A stretch of DNA of 45,007 nucleotides from Rhodococcus sp. EPR-157 (GTDB lineage Bacteria > Actinomycetota > Actinomycetes > Mycobacteriales > Mycobacteriaceae): contig NZ_LVCV01000159.1 in the NCBI RefSeq assembly GCF_001647195.1, forward strand, positions 1 to 45,007, written 5' to 3'. The position numbers and the translations under genes were made by a program. The notes below the pieces were generated by a model. That model ran no database searches. It was not told the DNA's origin and was given only the letters and a program-made list of their open reading frames with translations. Below are positions 25,905-32,841 of the stretch, in pieces. Every line of letters begins with the position of its first letter. The first letter of the stretch is position 1.

Positions 25905-28145
25905 TCAGGAGGCTGTTGTGGCGCTCTGCTTCAGCCAGTGTTGTAGTGGCGCAGGCCTTCCGTACAGGTAGCCCTGCGCGAAGCGGCAATGAAGGGCCTC
26001 GATCGCGTGAGCCTGCTGTTCGGTCTCGACGCCCTCGGCGACGATGGAGACCGGTAGCGCGCGCGCCATCGCAGCGATTGCCGATACCAGTGATCCGCCG
26101 GTGTCCGTCGTGCCGATTTCGGCAATGAACGAGCGGTCGATCTTGAGCAGCCCGATCGGGAGCTCACGGAGGCGACTGAGCGAGGAGTACCCGACACCGA
26201 AATCGTCGAGAACAATCAGCACGTCCATGGCGGCAAGTCGGTCGAGAATAGCTTTGGCGGCGTATACGTCGTCGATGAGCGCAGTCTCGGTGACTTCGAG
26301 CGCCAGATCGGAGCCCTTGAGTCCGAGTTCGTCGAGGAGCTTTCCGACGATCCCCGGCAGCGAGTCGTTGCGCAATTGCACAGGTGAAATGTTGACCGAC
26401 ATGGTCACGTCCTGGCCCTCGGCGCGCAGTACCGCCAGGTCCGTCAGCGCAGTGCGAAGAACCTCTTCGCCTATTTCACCGATGAGATCGGTCGATTCCG
26501 CGATGCCGATGAACTCGCCGGGTCCGCGCAGTCTGCCGCTGTGGCGCCATCGGACGAGTGCCTCGTAGACGACGGTCTTTCGAGTGGAGGTCATCACGAT
26601 CGGTTGGTAATGGACTTCGAGTTCACCACGTCGGACGGCACCGCGCAGTGCGGTGGCTGTTTCGATCGCAGCTGTCGAAGCTGCCCGGAGCGACTCGTCG
26701 AAGAATTCGATCCGCGAGGCACCCTGCGATTTGGCGTGGTACATCGCGGTGTCCGCCTCGCGGATGAGATCGTCCAGTTCGTGAGCGCGGTGGGTGGTGG
26801 CAGCGATTCCGATGGACGCGGTGATGTAGGCAATGGCTGCACTGAGGACGAACGGTTCCGCTATCCGATCGATCAGCGACCGAGCCAGCGATTCCATCTC
26901 GGGTCGCGTGCAGCGGCCGATGACGATGAATTCGTCGCCGGCGTAGCGGACGACAGTGTCCGACGAACGCACGGTTGCGCGGATACGGTGTGCTGTGGCC
27001 GCGATCATCTCGTCGCCGACGCGATGACCGTACGAATCGTTGACCATCTTGAAGTTGTCGAGGTCCACGAACAGGATGAAGATGCGGCCCGGTTTGTCGA
27101 GTGCGCCGAGTCGAGTGAACTGGTCATCGAGCATCGTTCGGTTGGGAAGCCCGGTGAGAGGGTCGTGAGCGGCCCGATAGCGGGCGTCGTCCTCGCTGCG
27201 TTCCATGAGGCTCATGGCGCGTTCGCCGCGAAGGAAGCTGCCGATGAGGATGGCCGAGAGCAGCGTCGACCGGACGACCAGGTCGGGTGTGGACACGGCG
27301 GTTCCGAGGACTGGTATCGCCGCGGACACGGACAGCATCACGATCAGGAACGTGGTGCGGCGGCGTTGGCGTGGTGCCGCGCGCTGACGCTGCGACATCG
27401 TGGCCATCTGTGGGTCGAGTGCGGCGAGTGCCAGGGATGCGTATCCGAGCAGGTAGATGCCGTCGAGCAGACCGGGCGACAACGGTGAGCCACGCGAGAG
27501 AAAGTGCGCGTAGGCGATGTCTCCGGCGAATACGGCCAACAACGCCAGCAGAAGCAGTCGTAGCGAGGTGTTGCCGCGTCTGGAGGACATGAGAAGGTAC
27601 GCGGCCAGGGTGATCATGCCGGCGTCGATCGCCGGGTAGATGCCGTTCAGTACAGCGGTGGCCGTATCGCTCTCGGTGTTCAGCAGCGGCGAGATCAGCA
27701 GCACCCAGGAGAGGAACAGCGCTCCGAGCGCGATCAGGCCTGCATCGATCAGCGGGGTGATGTCGTCGCGTGAGCGACGCTCGAGTATCCACCGCGCCAG
27801 GGCAGTGCCGATGAGAACGTAGCCGGACAGCATGAACGCGTTCGACAGAGTGGTGACGCCCAGGGGATAGATGCTGGGATCGCCCCGCAGACCGACACCG
27901 ACGAGGAACAGGGCGGCGGCCGCGAACAGGCACCACCAGGAGGTCGAGTCGGCAGGTTTGTACCGGCGAATCCCCACACTGATCGCGACTATCGATCCGA
28001 GGGCGAAGGTGCCGAGGACGGCCGAGCGAATGGACGCACTTCCGACGTAGAAGACGACGCTCGCCGCGAGAATTACCGAGCCGAGGCCAACCAGCCTGGG
28101 TGTCGGAGCGAGCAGGCGCTGCAATGGGTGAGCCTTCGTACTCAT
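25905..28145 (-). CDS. Membrane GGDEF-EAL bifunctional cyclic-di-GMP protein
   Basis: A 746-residue protein with nine or ten N-terminal membrane helices (about residues 15-310), then GGDEF and EAL domains. The GGDEF loop is AGDEF at residues 402-406, a variant that can be active, and an RxxD inhibition site (RSSD) lies five residues before it. The EAL domain keeps all motifs: EAL at 528-530, SVNISP, EVTET, LDDFGVGYSSL, LKIDRSF, AEGVETE and QGYLYGRP, so a phosphodiesterase is likely. The ATG at 28145 is preferred over 28178 because GAGGGGG lies 6 nt upstream. The membrane part resembles no named sensor I can identify. It stands alone on the minus strand behind tandem repeats. Confidence 0.93.
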   Translation of the reverse strand: MSTKAHPLQRLLAPTPRLVGLGSVILAASVVFYVGSASIRSAVLGTFALGSIVAISVGIRRYKPADSTSWWCLFAAAALFLVGVGLRGDPSIYPLGVTTLSNAFMLSGYVLIGTALARWILERRSRDDITPLIDAGLIALGALFLSWVLLISPLLNTESDTATAVLNGIYPAIDAGMITLAAYLLMSSRRGNTSLRLLLLALLAVFAGDIAYAHFLSRGSPLSPGLLDGIYLLGYASLALAALDPQMATMSQRQRAAPRQRRRTTFLIVMLSVSAAIPVLGTAVSTPDLVVRSTLLSAILIGSFLRGERAMSLMERSEDDARYRAAHDPLTGLPNRTMLDDQFTRLGALDKPGRIFILFVDLDNFKMVNDSYGHRVGDEMIAATAHRIRATVRSSDTVVRYAGDEFIVIGRCTRPEMESLARSLIDRIAEPFVLSAAIAYITASIGIAATTHRAHELDDLIREADTAMYHAKSQGASRIEFFDESLRAASTAAIETATALRGAVRRGELEVHYQPIVMTSTRKTVVYEALVRWRHSGRLRGPGEFIGIAESTDLIGEIGEEVLRTALTDLAVLRAEGQDVTMSVNISPVQLRNDSLPGIVGKLLDELGLKGSDLALEVTETALIDDVYAAKAILDRLAAMDVLIVLDDFGVGYSSLSRLRELPIGLLKIDRSFIAEIGTTDTGGSLVSAIAAMARALPVSIVAEGVETEQQAHAIEALHCRFAQGYLYGRPAPLQHWLKQSATTAS

Positions 28146-28155
28146 CGAAGGCCCC

Positions 28156-28192
28156 CTCAACTGTGTCGTAATCCTCAACTGATGTTGTAATC
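28156..28192 (-). repeat. Tandem 18/19-bp direct repeats before the GGDEF-EAL start
   Basis: CTCAACTGTGTCGTAATC (28156-28173) is followed directly by CTCAACTGATGTTGTAATC (28174-28192). On the coding strand they read GATTAC-N6/7-AGTTGAG twice, ending 10 nt before the ATG. Spacing near two helical turns suits a dimeric regulator, for example a response regulator. Confidence 0.6.
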
Positions 28193-28324
28193 CACGAATC
28201 TACTGTGCTCTGGAGATTACTGCAGGACCCTTTGAACGCGCGTGCCGCTGCGATGAGTTTCCCGGATTCGCCAGGTCGAAACGTAGACCTGATTCTTCTA
28301 TTACCTCACAGACAGGAGTTTGTC
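28193..28324. other. Divergent region between GGDEF-EAL and DUF6069 genes
   Basis: The remaining 132 bases of the divergent gap contain an AT-richer stretch (28285-28310) that may hold the plus-strand promoter. An AGGAG at 28315-28319 serves the DUF6069 start. No further structure was recognised. Confidence 0.3.
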
Positions 28325-28750
28325 ATGACAATCTCTGCCCCTACGAAAATGGGCGTACCTGCCTCGACCCGCCCGCGTTCTGTGCTGTTTTCCGTCGGTG
28401 CGTCGCTTCTCGCCAACCTCGTCCTGTGGCTCGTCGGCCTCGCCGCCGGAGGATCCTTCGAGCTGACCGACGGCGGGACGACGACGCCAGTCGCGCCCGG
28501 TGGCGTGGTGATGCTGACAGTCGTCCCGATCGTGGTCGGTATGGGGCTCGCGGCACTGATCTCGCTTCGGTGGATAGGCGTGATCAGGATTGCGCAGGTT
28601 GTCGGAGTTCTCGCTCCGTTGGGGACGATCGCGATGACTGTCGACGCCGATTTCGACGCCGCCACCACGGTGACGCTCGCGCTCATGCACGTGGTCATCG
28701 CAATCGTCGTCCCGATCGGGTTGGAGTCGATGCGACGCGGCGCGGCGTAA
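28325..28750 (+). CDS. DUF6069 family small membrane protein
   Basis: A 141-residue protein with four hydrophobic segments: LLANLVLWLVGLAAG, VVMLTVVPIVVGMGLAALI, IAQVVGVLAPLGTIAMT and LALMHVVIAIVVPIGL. This pattern, with the loop FELTDGGTTTPVAPG, matches the actinobacterial DUF6069 family of unknown function. The ATG at 28325 is supported by AGGAG 5-7 nt upstream; the frame is open earlier but without a ribosome site. It is followed after 9 nt by the HadA-like gene, so the two probably share a transcript. Confidence 0.85.
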   Translation: MTISAPTKMGVPASTRPRSVLFSVGASLLANLVLWLVGLAAGGSFELTDGGTTTPVAPGGVVMLTVVPIVVGMGLAALISLRWIGVIRIAQVVGVLAPLGTIAMTVDADFDAATTVTLALMHVVIAIVVPIGLESMRRGAA

Positions 28751-28759
28751 ATTGAAGGT

Positions 28760-29293
28760 ATGAGTGCAGCGGACGACGTACCAGGGCAGGTTCGCGCAAT
28801 GGTCGGGCAGAGCTATCGGATCGACGACGTCTATGTGGTGGGCAAAGCCAAGGTAGCCGAGTTCGCGAAGGCAGTTCAGAACTTCCACCCGGCACATCAC
28901 GACACCGACGCCGCGCGGGATCTGGGACACCCGGCTGTGCTTGCCCCTCCCACGTTCATGTCGCTCATCGCGTTCGTAGCGCAGCGCCGCTTGTTCGAAG
29001 AGGCGTTCAGTTGCTATTCGATGCCGCAGATCCTGCAGGTCGATCAGCGGTTCTCATTTCACCGGCCGCTCTGCGCAGGCGATCGACTGAGCTGTGAGGT
29101 GACGCTGGTCTCGGCACGTCGGGCCGTCGGAGCAGATCTGATGGTGGTGGAGAACGAGATCTTCGACCAGCGTGATCAGCCGATTCTGACGGCGTCGACG
29201 ACGATCGCCGCATCCACCGAGGTGCGGGCTCCGGACGAGTTCATGACCATCGTCGAACAGATCATGATGGCCGGTACCGCCCCGGCGTCATAG
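28760..29293 (+). CDS. HadA/MaoC-N-like hot-dog dehydratase
   Basis: A 177-residue single hot-dog protein of the MaoC N-terminal (FAS1-like dehydratase) type. It resembles the HadA/HadC subunits of mycobacterial (3R)-hydroxyacyl-ACP dehydratase: the N-terminal YRIDDVYVVGKAKVAEFAKA, the APPTFMSLIAF segment and the RFSFHRPLCAGDRL hot-dog helix region. HadA-type subunits lack the catalytic His-Asp and bind the acyl chain, pairing with a HadB partner, which is not in this window. It may work in fatty or mycolic acid elongation, or be a stand-alone paralogue. The ATG at 28760 has only a weak AAGG before it, consistent with coupling to the upstream gene. Confidence 0.85.
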   Translation: MSAADDVPGQVRAMVGQSYRIDDVYVVGKAKVAEFAKAVQNFHPAHHDTDAARDLGHPAVLAPPTFMSLIAFVAQRRLFEEAFSCYSMPQILQVDQRFSFHRPLCAGDRLSCEVTLVSARRAVGADLMVVENEIFDQRDQPILTASTTIAASTEVRAPDEFMTIVEQIMMAGTAPAS

Positions 29294-29298
29294 TTCTT

Positions 29299-29346
29299 CG
29301 TCAACTCAGGGTTGACGCGCGGTGTGCGTCAACCTATGGTTGACGA
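29299..29346 (+). promoter_or_regulatory. Leaderless promoter covered by two GTCAAC-N5-GTTGAC operators
   Basis: TTGACG (29312-29317), a 17-nt spacer and TATGGT (29335-29340) form a sigma-A-type promoter whose start would fall at or near the ATG at 29347, matching the lack of a ribosome site. Two inverted repeats with identical arms, GTCAAC-N5-GTTGAC at 29300-29316 and 29328-29344, overlap the -35 and -10 hexamers, centres 28 bp apart. Strong repression by a dimer pair is expected. Confidence 0.75.
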
Positions 29347-30066
29347 ATGACAGAACCCACGCAGGTCACCGTTCCCATCCGACTCGACGATCTCATCGCC
29401 GCCATCAAGAAAGTGCACGACAGCGAGCTGGAACAACTGTCCGACGCGGTGGGCGCGGCCGACCATCTCGGTGAACTCGCCGATCACCTGATCGGACATT
29501 TCGTCGATCAAGCTCGCCGATCCGGTGCGTCCTGGACCGACATCGGACGCAGCATGGGCGTCTCCAAGCAGGCCGCGCAGAAGCGGTTCGTGCCGAAGGG
29601 GTCGGAGCCCGATCTGGACCCCAATCAGGGATTCAGTCGGTTCACCCCCCGGGCGAAAAACGTGGTCGCAGCGTCGTTGAACGAAGCGCAGGCTGCGAAG
29701 AACGCCGAGATCGTGCCCGCGCACATCGTGCTCGGGCTGCTCTCGGAGCAGGAGTCGCTCGGGGCGAGATTTCTCCTGTCCTCCTCGCGTACCGAAACTT
29801 CGATCCGAGAGGCTGTCTCGCCGCTGTTGCCGGAGCGAGTTGCGGAGCCGCCGGTGCTCGTTCCATACGACGCCGGTTCGAAGAAGGTCATGGAATTGAC
29901 CTTCCGCGAAGCGCTTCGGCTCGGGCACAACTACGTCGGAACCGAACACATCCTCCTGGCGCTCCTCGAATACGAGGATGGCACAGGTGTACTCGCCGAA
30001 CTCGGCCTGGAGAAGGGAGCCGTGGAGAAGGAGCTGGTGGCGGCCCTCGCGCAGTTCGAGGCGTGA
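29347..30066 (+). CDS. HTH + Clp N-terminal domain protein
   Basis: A 239-residue protein without an ATPase domain. Residues 50-85 contain a helix-turn-helix (ASWTDIGRSMGVSKQAAQKR). From about residue 98 there is a double Clp N-domain repeat, FTPRAKNVVAASLNEAQAAK...PAHIVLGLL and VMELTFREALRLGHNYVGTE HILLALL, which in ClpC/ClpA binds adaptors and damaged proteins. A DNA-binding domain fused to a Clp N-domain suggests a regulator that senses Clp substrates, misfolded proteins or arginine-phosphate-like marks (inference). The ATG lies at the predicted transcription start of a promoter carrying two operators, and autorepression is the simplest hypothesis. The next gene starts 18 nt downstream. 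Confidence 0.9.
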   Translation: MTEPTQVTVPIRLDDLIAAIKKVHDSELEQLSDAVGAADHLGELADHLIGHFVDQARRSGASWTDIGRSMGVSKQAAQKRFVPKGSEPDLDPNQGFSRFTPRAKNVVAASLNEAQAAKNAEIVPAHIVLGLLSEQESLGARFLLSSSRTETSIREAVSPLLPERVAEPPVLVPYDAGSKKVMELTFREALRLGHNYVGTEHILLALLEYEDGTGVLAELGLEKGAVEKELVAALAQFEA

Positions 30067-30084
30067 GGAGTTAGAGTCGCGACT

Positions 30085-31041
30085 GTGTCGTCGATCGAGG
30101 TCTTCGCCCAGTCCTCCGACACGATGCAATGGCTACTGGCCGGCGATGCGGCCGTCCAGTACCAGACGAGGCGAGACATTCTGGACGACGAGCGCCCCGA
30201 TCTCGAGCAACGGGTCACGCTCGACGGGGATGCCGCGGGGATCCTGTCCGCGCAGGGACCCGACGGACACTGGGGACGCGGCTTCTACCAGCCGAAGTGG
30301 ACATGCAGCCACTACACGCTGCTCGAACTTCGTGACCTCGGAGTCATGCCGACACACCCCGCCTGCGTGAAAACGGTCGCACTGCTCACTCGAGAGAAGG
30401 GCGCGGACGGTGGTGTCAATCCGGCCGGAAGCGTGAAGCAATCGGACGTCTGCATCAACGGGATGTTTCTGAGCTACGCCTCGCACTTCCGCGCCGAGGC
30501 CGCCGCGCTGGAGAGTGTGGTGGACTTCGTTCTCGGTCAGCAGATGGCCGATGGTGGATTCAATTGTCGATCCAATCGTTCCGGCGCACGCACCGCATCC
30601 GTGCACTCGACGACCAGCGTCATCGACGGCCTCGCCGAATATCTGGGCCGGGACTACGCCTATCGCTCGGGTGACGTGCTGAGTGCACTGCTCGCGGCGA
30701 CCGAATCGCTACTGTCGCGCCGTCTGTACCAACGACGCTCGGACCACGAACCGATCAGTGCTGAGTTCACCAGGCTGCATCACCCCGCACGGTGGCATTT
30801 CGACGTCCTTCACGGCCTCGATGTCCTGCGTGCTGCGCGAATCCCGTGGGATCCGCGATTGGAGGACGCTCTGCGCGTGGTCGAGAGCAGACGCCGACGC
30901 GATGGCCGATGGGTTGCCGCATCCCAGTATCCCGGCCGGACCCACATCGAATACCCACCTGCACGCTCGCCGAGTCGGTGGGTGACCCTTCGCGCGCTAC
31001 GAGTGCTTCACGCTTATCGACCTCAACGGGAGCTGCTCTGA
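30085..31041 (+). CDS. Squalene-cyclase/prenyltransferase-like alpha-toroid protein
   Basis: A 318-residue all-helical protein with repeats of the terpene-cyclase/prenyltransferase toroid: GPDGHWGRGF, GADGGVNPAG, MADGGFNCRSNRSG and RRRDGRWVAAS mark successive QW-like turns. The DxDD catalytic motif of squalene-hopene cyclases is absent and the protein is half their length, so it is not a standard cyclase and may bind or process a lipid or peptide. GTG at 30085 is the likely start. TAGAGT 7 nt before it could support a separate leaderless message, yet the 18-nt gap also fits an operon with the Clp-N regulator. Confidence 0.82.
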   Translation: MSSIEVFAQSSDTMQWLLAGDAAVQYQTRRDILDDERPDLEQRVTLDGDAAGILSAQGPDGHWGRGFYQPKWTCSHYTLLELRDLGVMPTHPACVKTVALLTREKGADGGVNPAGSVKQSDVCINGMFLSYASHFRAEAAALESVVDFVLGQQMADGGFNCRSNRSGARTASVHSTTSVIDGLAEYLGRDYAYRSGDVLSALLAATESLLSRRLYQRRSDHEPISAEFTRLHHPARWHFDVLHGLDVLRAARIPWDPRLEDALRVVESRRRRDGRWVAASQYPGRTHIEYPPARSPSRWVTLRALRVLHAYRPQRELL

Positions 31042-31047
31042 CAGCGC

Positions 31048-32010
31048 CTACGAAGACGGGACGGCGGCCCGCGCGTCGACGGCGAACCTGACGTCCTCCT
31101 CGATGAGACTGCCGTTGACTGCGCCGCCTACCTTCGAGCCGGCCGCGGCCGAGCCGATCAAATTCTCGGTGATTCCAACGACGTTGCCTGCCGCGAGGAC
31201 GCCGGCGACGGATGTGGCGCCGGTCGGATCCGCAGCCAGTGCGCTACCCATCGAGTGTTCACCCATCATGACGTCGGTGACCTCGAGTCCGAGTCCGAGA
31301 AGGAGAGACGCGTTGGCAGCGAAGTAGGGCTTCACGACGACCGCATCGATCTCGACGGTTGTTCCCGACGCAAGCTTCACACCGACGAGCGTGTCATCGG
31401 CGACGATCAATTTGCTCACCGTTCCGGTGACGACGCCGATGTCGCGAGCTGCCAGCTTCTCGTATTCCTCGTCGGTCGGTTCGAAGTCCTGGGCGAACAA
31501 CACGACTCGGTCCGTCCACTGCCGCCACATCAAGGCCTGGTGCACGCCGAACGCGCTGCCGATGATTCCCACCCTGTCTTCGCGAACTTCCCAGCCGTGG
31601 CAGAACGGGCAGTGCAGCACTTCTCTGCCCCACCGCTCGGCCACGCCAGGGATATCGGGAAGCTCGTCGGTCAATCCGGTCGTGATGAGCAGTCGTCGGG
31701 CGTCGATCGAAGTGCCGTCGGCGAGGTAAGCGGTGAACTCGCCGATACTCCCGGTGACGGACTCGACGGATCCATCGCGGAATTCGGCGCCGTACCCGAG
31801 TGCTTCCGTGCGTCCTCGCTTCACTAGTTCGAGAGGCGAGATCCCCTCCGCGCCCAAATAGTTGTGGGCATGTGCGGCAGGCAAATTGCGCGGAGTTCCG
31901 GCGTCGACGACGAGTACACGCCGCCGGGCACGTGCCAGCGTCACTGCCGCGGAGAGGCCGGCGGCCCCGCCGCCGATGATGAGTACGTCGTAGCGCGGAT
32001 TCGATGTCAT
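31048..32010 (-). CDS. Thioredoxin-reductase-like NAD(P)/FAD oxidoreductase
   Basis: A 320-residue flavoprotein of the class II pyridine-nucleotide-disulfide family. The FAD motif is DVLIIGGGAAGLSAAVTLAR, the NAD(P) fold has GIIGSAFGVH in place of GGGxSA, and the redox-active pair is CPFC in LHCPFCHGWEVR. The CPFC spacing and following HGWE match the actinobacterial thioredoxin-reductase-like group, not true TrxB, which has CATC. The ATG at 32010 begins the canonical N-terminus; it lacks a ribosome site, and the frame is open to 32067. The gene is convergent with the toroid protein gene, only 6 nt apart, and has a hairpin with a T-run 36 nt upstream. The physiological acceptor is unknown. Confidence 0.88.
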   Translation of the reverse strand: MTSNPRYDVLIIGGGAAGLSAAVTLARARRRVLVVDAGTPRNLPAAHAHNYLGAEGISPLELVKRGRTEALGYGAEFRDGSVESVTGSIGEFTAYLADGTSIDARRLLITTGLTDELPDIPGVAERWGREVLHCPFCHGWEVREDRVGIIGSAFGVHQALMWRQWTDRVVLFAQDFEPTDEEYEKLAARDIGVVTGTVSKLIVADDTLVGVKLASGTTVEIDAVVVKPYFAANASLLLGLGLEVTDVMMGEHSMGSALAADPTGATSVAGVLAAGNVVGITENLIGSAAAGSKVGGAVNGSLIEEDVRFAVDARAAVPSS

Positions 32011-32045
32011 AGGAGCCACTATGGTCGCCCGCCAACATTTCGGCA

Positions 32046-32067
32046 AGAAAAATTGCTGAAACAGCAA
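32046..32067 (-). terminator. Hairpin plus T-run upstream of the TrxR-like gene
   Basis: On the minus strand TTGCTG-TTT-CAGCAA (32067-32053) is followed by TTTTT, a terminator-like layout. It lies 36 nt before the flavoprotein ATG with no minus-strand gene ending just upstream, so it may be an attenuator or an operator rather than an end-of-gene terminator. Confidence 0.5.
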
Positions 32068-32329
32068 GGCGCATTCGCGCCGGTGCTGTGACTGTTCGGC
32101 ATCGGGTGATCGGGCTCGGCGTCGGGCACCACGAGCTACGCAAGTACGGCACCCCGAAAGAACACCGAAACACCCACGGGCTCGATGTTCGGGGAATCAG
32201 TTCGTCGTTGGACGCCTTCTTCGGCGATGCGTCCGATTTGCGGTATCGACCAATCTGCCCGCCATGGAAAGGCCTGGTCAGCGAACCGTGGGCGACTTGA
32301 AGCCCGCCCTCGTCGGGTGTTCACTGGTC
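32068..32329. other. Stretch without a recognisable gene
   Basis: Part of the 347-base gap between the flavoprotein and the 91-residue gene. Short frames exist on both strands (for example 32088-32300 plus and 32136-32324 minus) but none has a ribosome site or resembles a known family. Confidence 0.3.
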
Positions 32330-32358
32330 AGCGGGGAACACGACACGAGCGGGGAACA
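32330..32358 (+). repeat. AGCGGGGAACA direct repeat
   Basis: AGCGGGGAACA occurs at 32330-32340 and 32348-32358, period 18 bp. The second copy supplies the ribosome site and touches the ATG of the next gene. Each copy contains GGGAAC, like the -35 of ECF sigma promoters, so it may be regulatory. Confidence 0.45.
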
Positions 32359-32633
32359 TGTATCCAGCATCACGCGGCATCCGAGACGAGAAGGCGCTTC
32401 GACACGGGGACGTAGTGGCCGCGGCCCGACATCTAGGCAAGCGTGCCTTGTGTAGCGGCGTGCCCCTCGGCACCGTGGGAGTAGTCGTGGATATCGACTG
32501 GCTCGGTGATCTGCGTGTCGAGTTCGTTCTCGACGGCGATTGGTTCGAGCGCCGGTCGACCGCCGTGAAGGTAGTGGCTCCCTGTGACGTGCGGCTTGTC
32601 CGCGGGGTTGCAGAGCGGATGTCGGGCGCCTGA
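32358..32633 (+). CDS. Small conserved-looking protein, SH3-like (91 aa)
   Basis: A 91-residue protein with GC-rich third codon positions throughout. The central part (PLGTVGVVVDIDWLGDLRVE) has the glycine-valine pattern of small SH3-like beta-barrels, such as DUF4926-type proteins, followed by DGDWFERRSTAVKVV. No catalytic motif is seen. GGGGA lies 3 nt before the ATG at 32358. It is convergent with the 53-residue acidic gene, leaving 4 nt between them. I do not recognise a named family and assign no function. Confidence 0.55.
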   Translation: MYPASRGIRDEKALRHGDVVAAARHLGKRALCSGVPLGTVGVVVDIDWLGDLRVEFVLDGDWFERRSTAVKVVAPCDVRLVRGVAERMSGA

Positions 32634-32637
32634 TCGA

Positions 32638-32799
32638 TCAGTCCGTGTCGGTGGCGGGTCCGTCGTGCGTCGCTCCTCCTTCGCCCGACCAGTCGCCGGA
32701 CTCTTCGCCCTCGGCAGGGTCGGACTGGACGTCAGCCTCGGCGCCTTCCTGGTTCTTGCCGGCGTCTTCGGTGTGTGGGTCTGGCTGTGTATCGGTCAT
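32638..32799 (-). CDS. Small acidic, probably disordered protein (53 aa)
   Basis: A 53-codon frame, ATG 32799 to TGA 32638, encoding MTDTQPDPHTEDAGKNQEGA followed by further Asp/Glu/Gly-rich sequence (EESGDWSGEGGATHDG). It has no hydrophobic segment and about one third acidic residues. I recall similar DAGKN...DWSGEGGAT proteins in other rhodococci, but cannot verify that here. No clear ribosome site is seen. It lies 42 nt downstream of the alpha/beta-hydrolase stop on the same strand and could share its transcript. Function unknown. Confidence 0.55.
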   Translation of the reverse strand: MTDTQPDPHTEDAGKNQEGAEADVQSDPAEGEESGDWSGEGGATHDGPATDTD

Positions 32800-32841
32800 G
32801 ACGTGGCCATACCCGCCCAGGGGTAACCGAAACGCTGCCGG

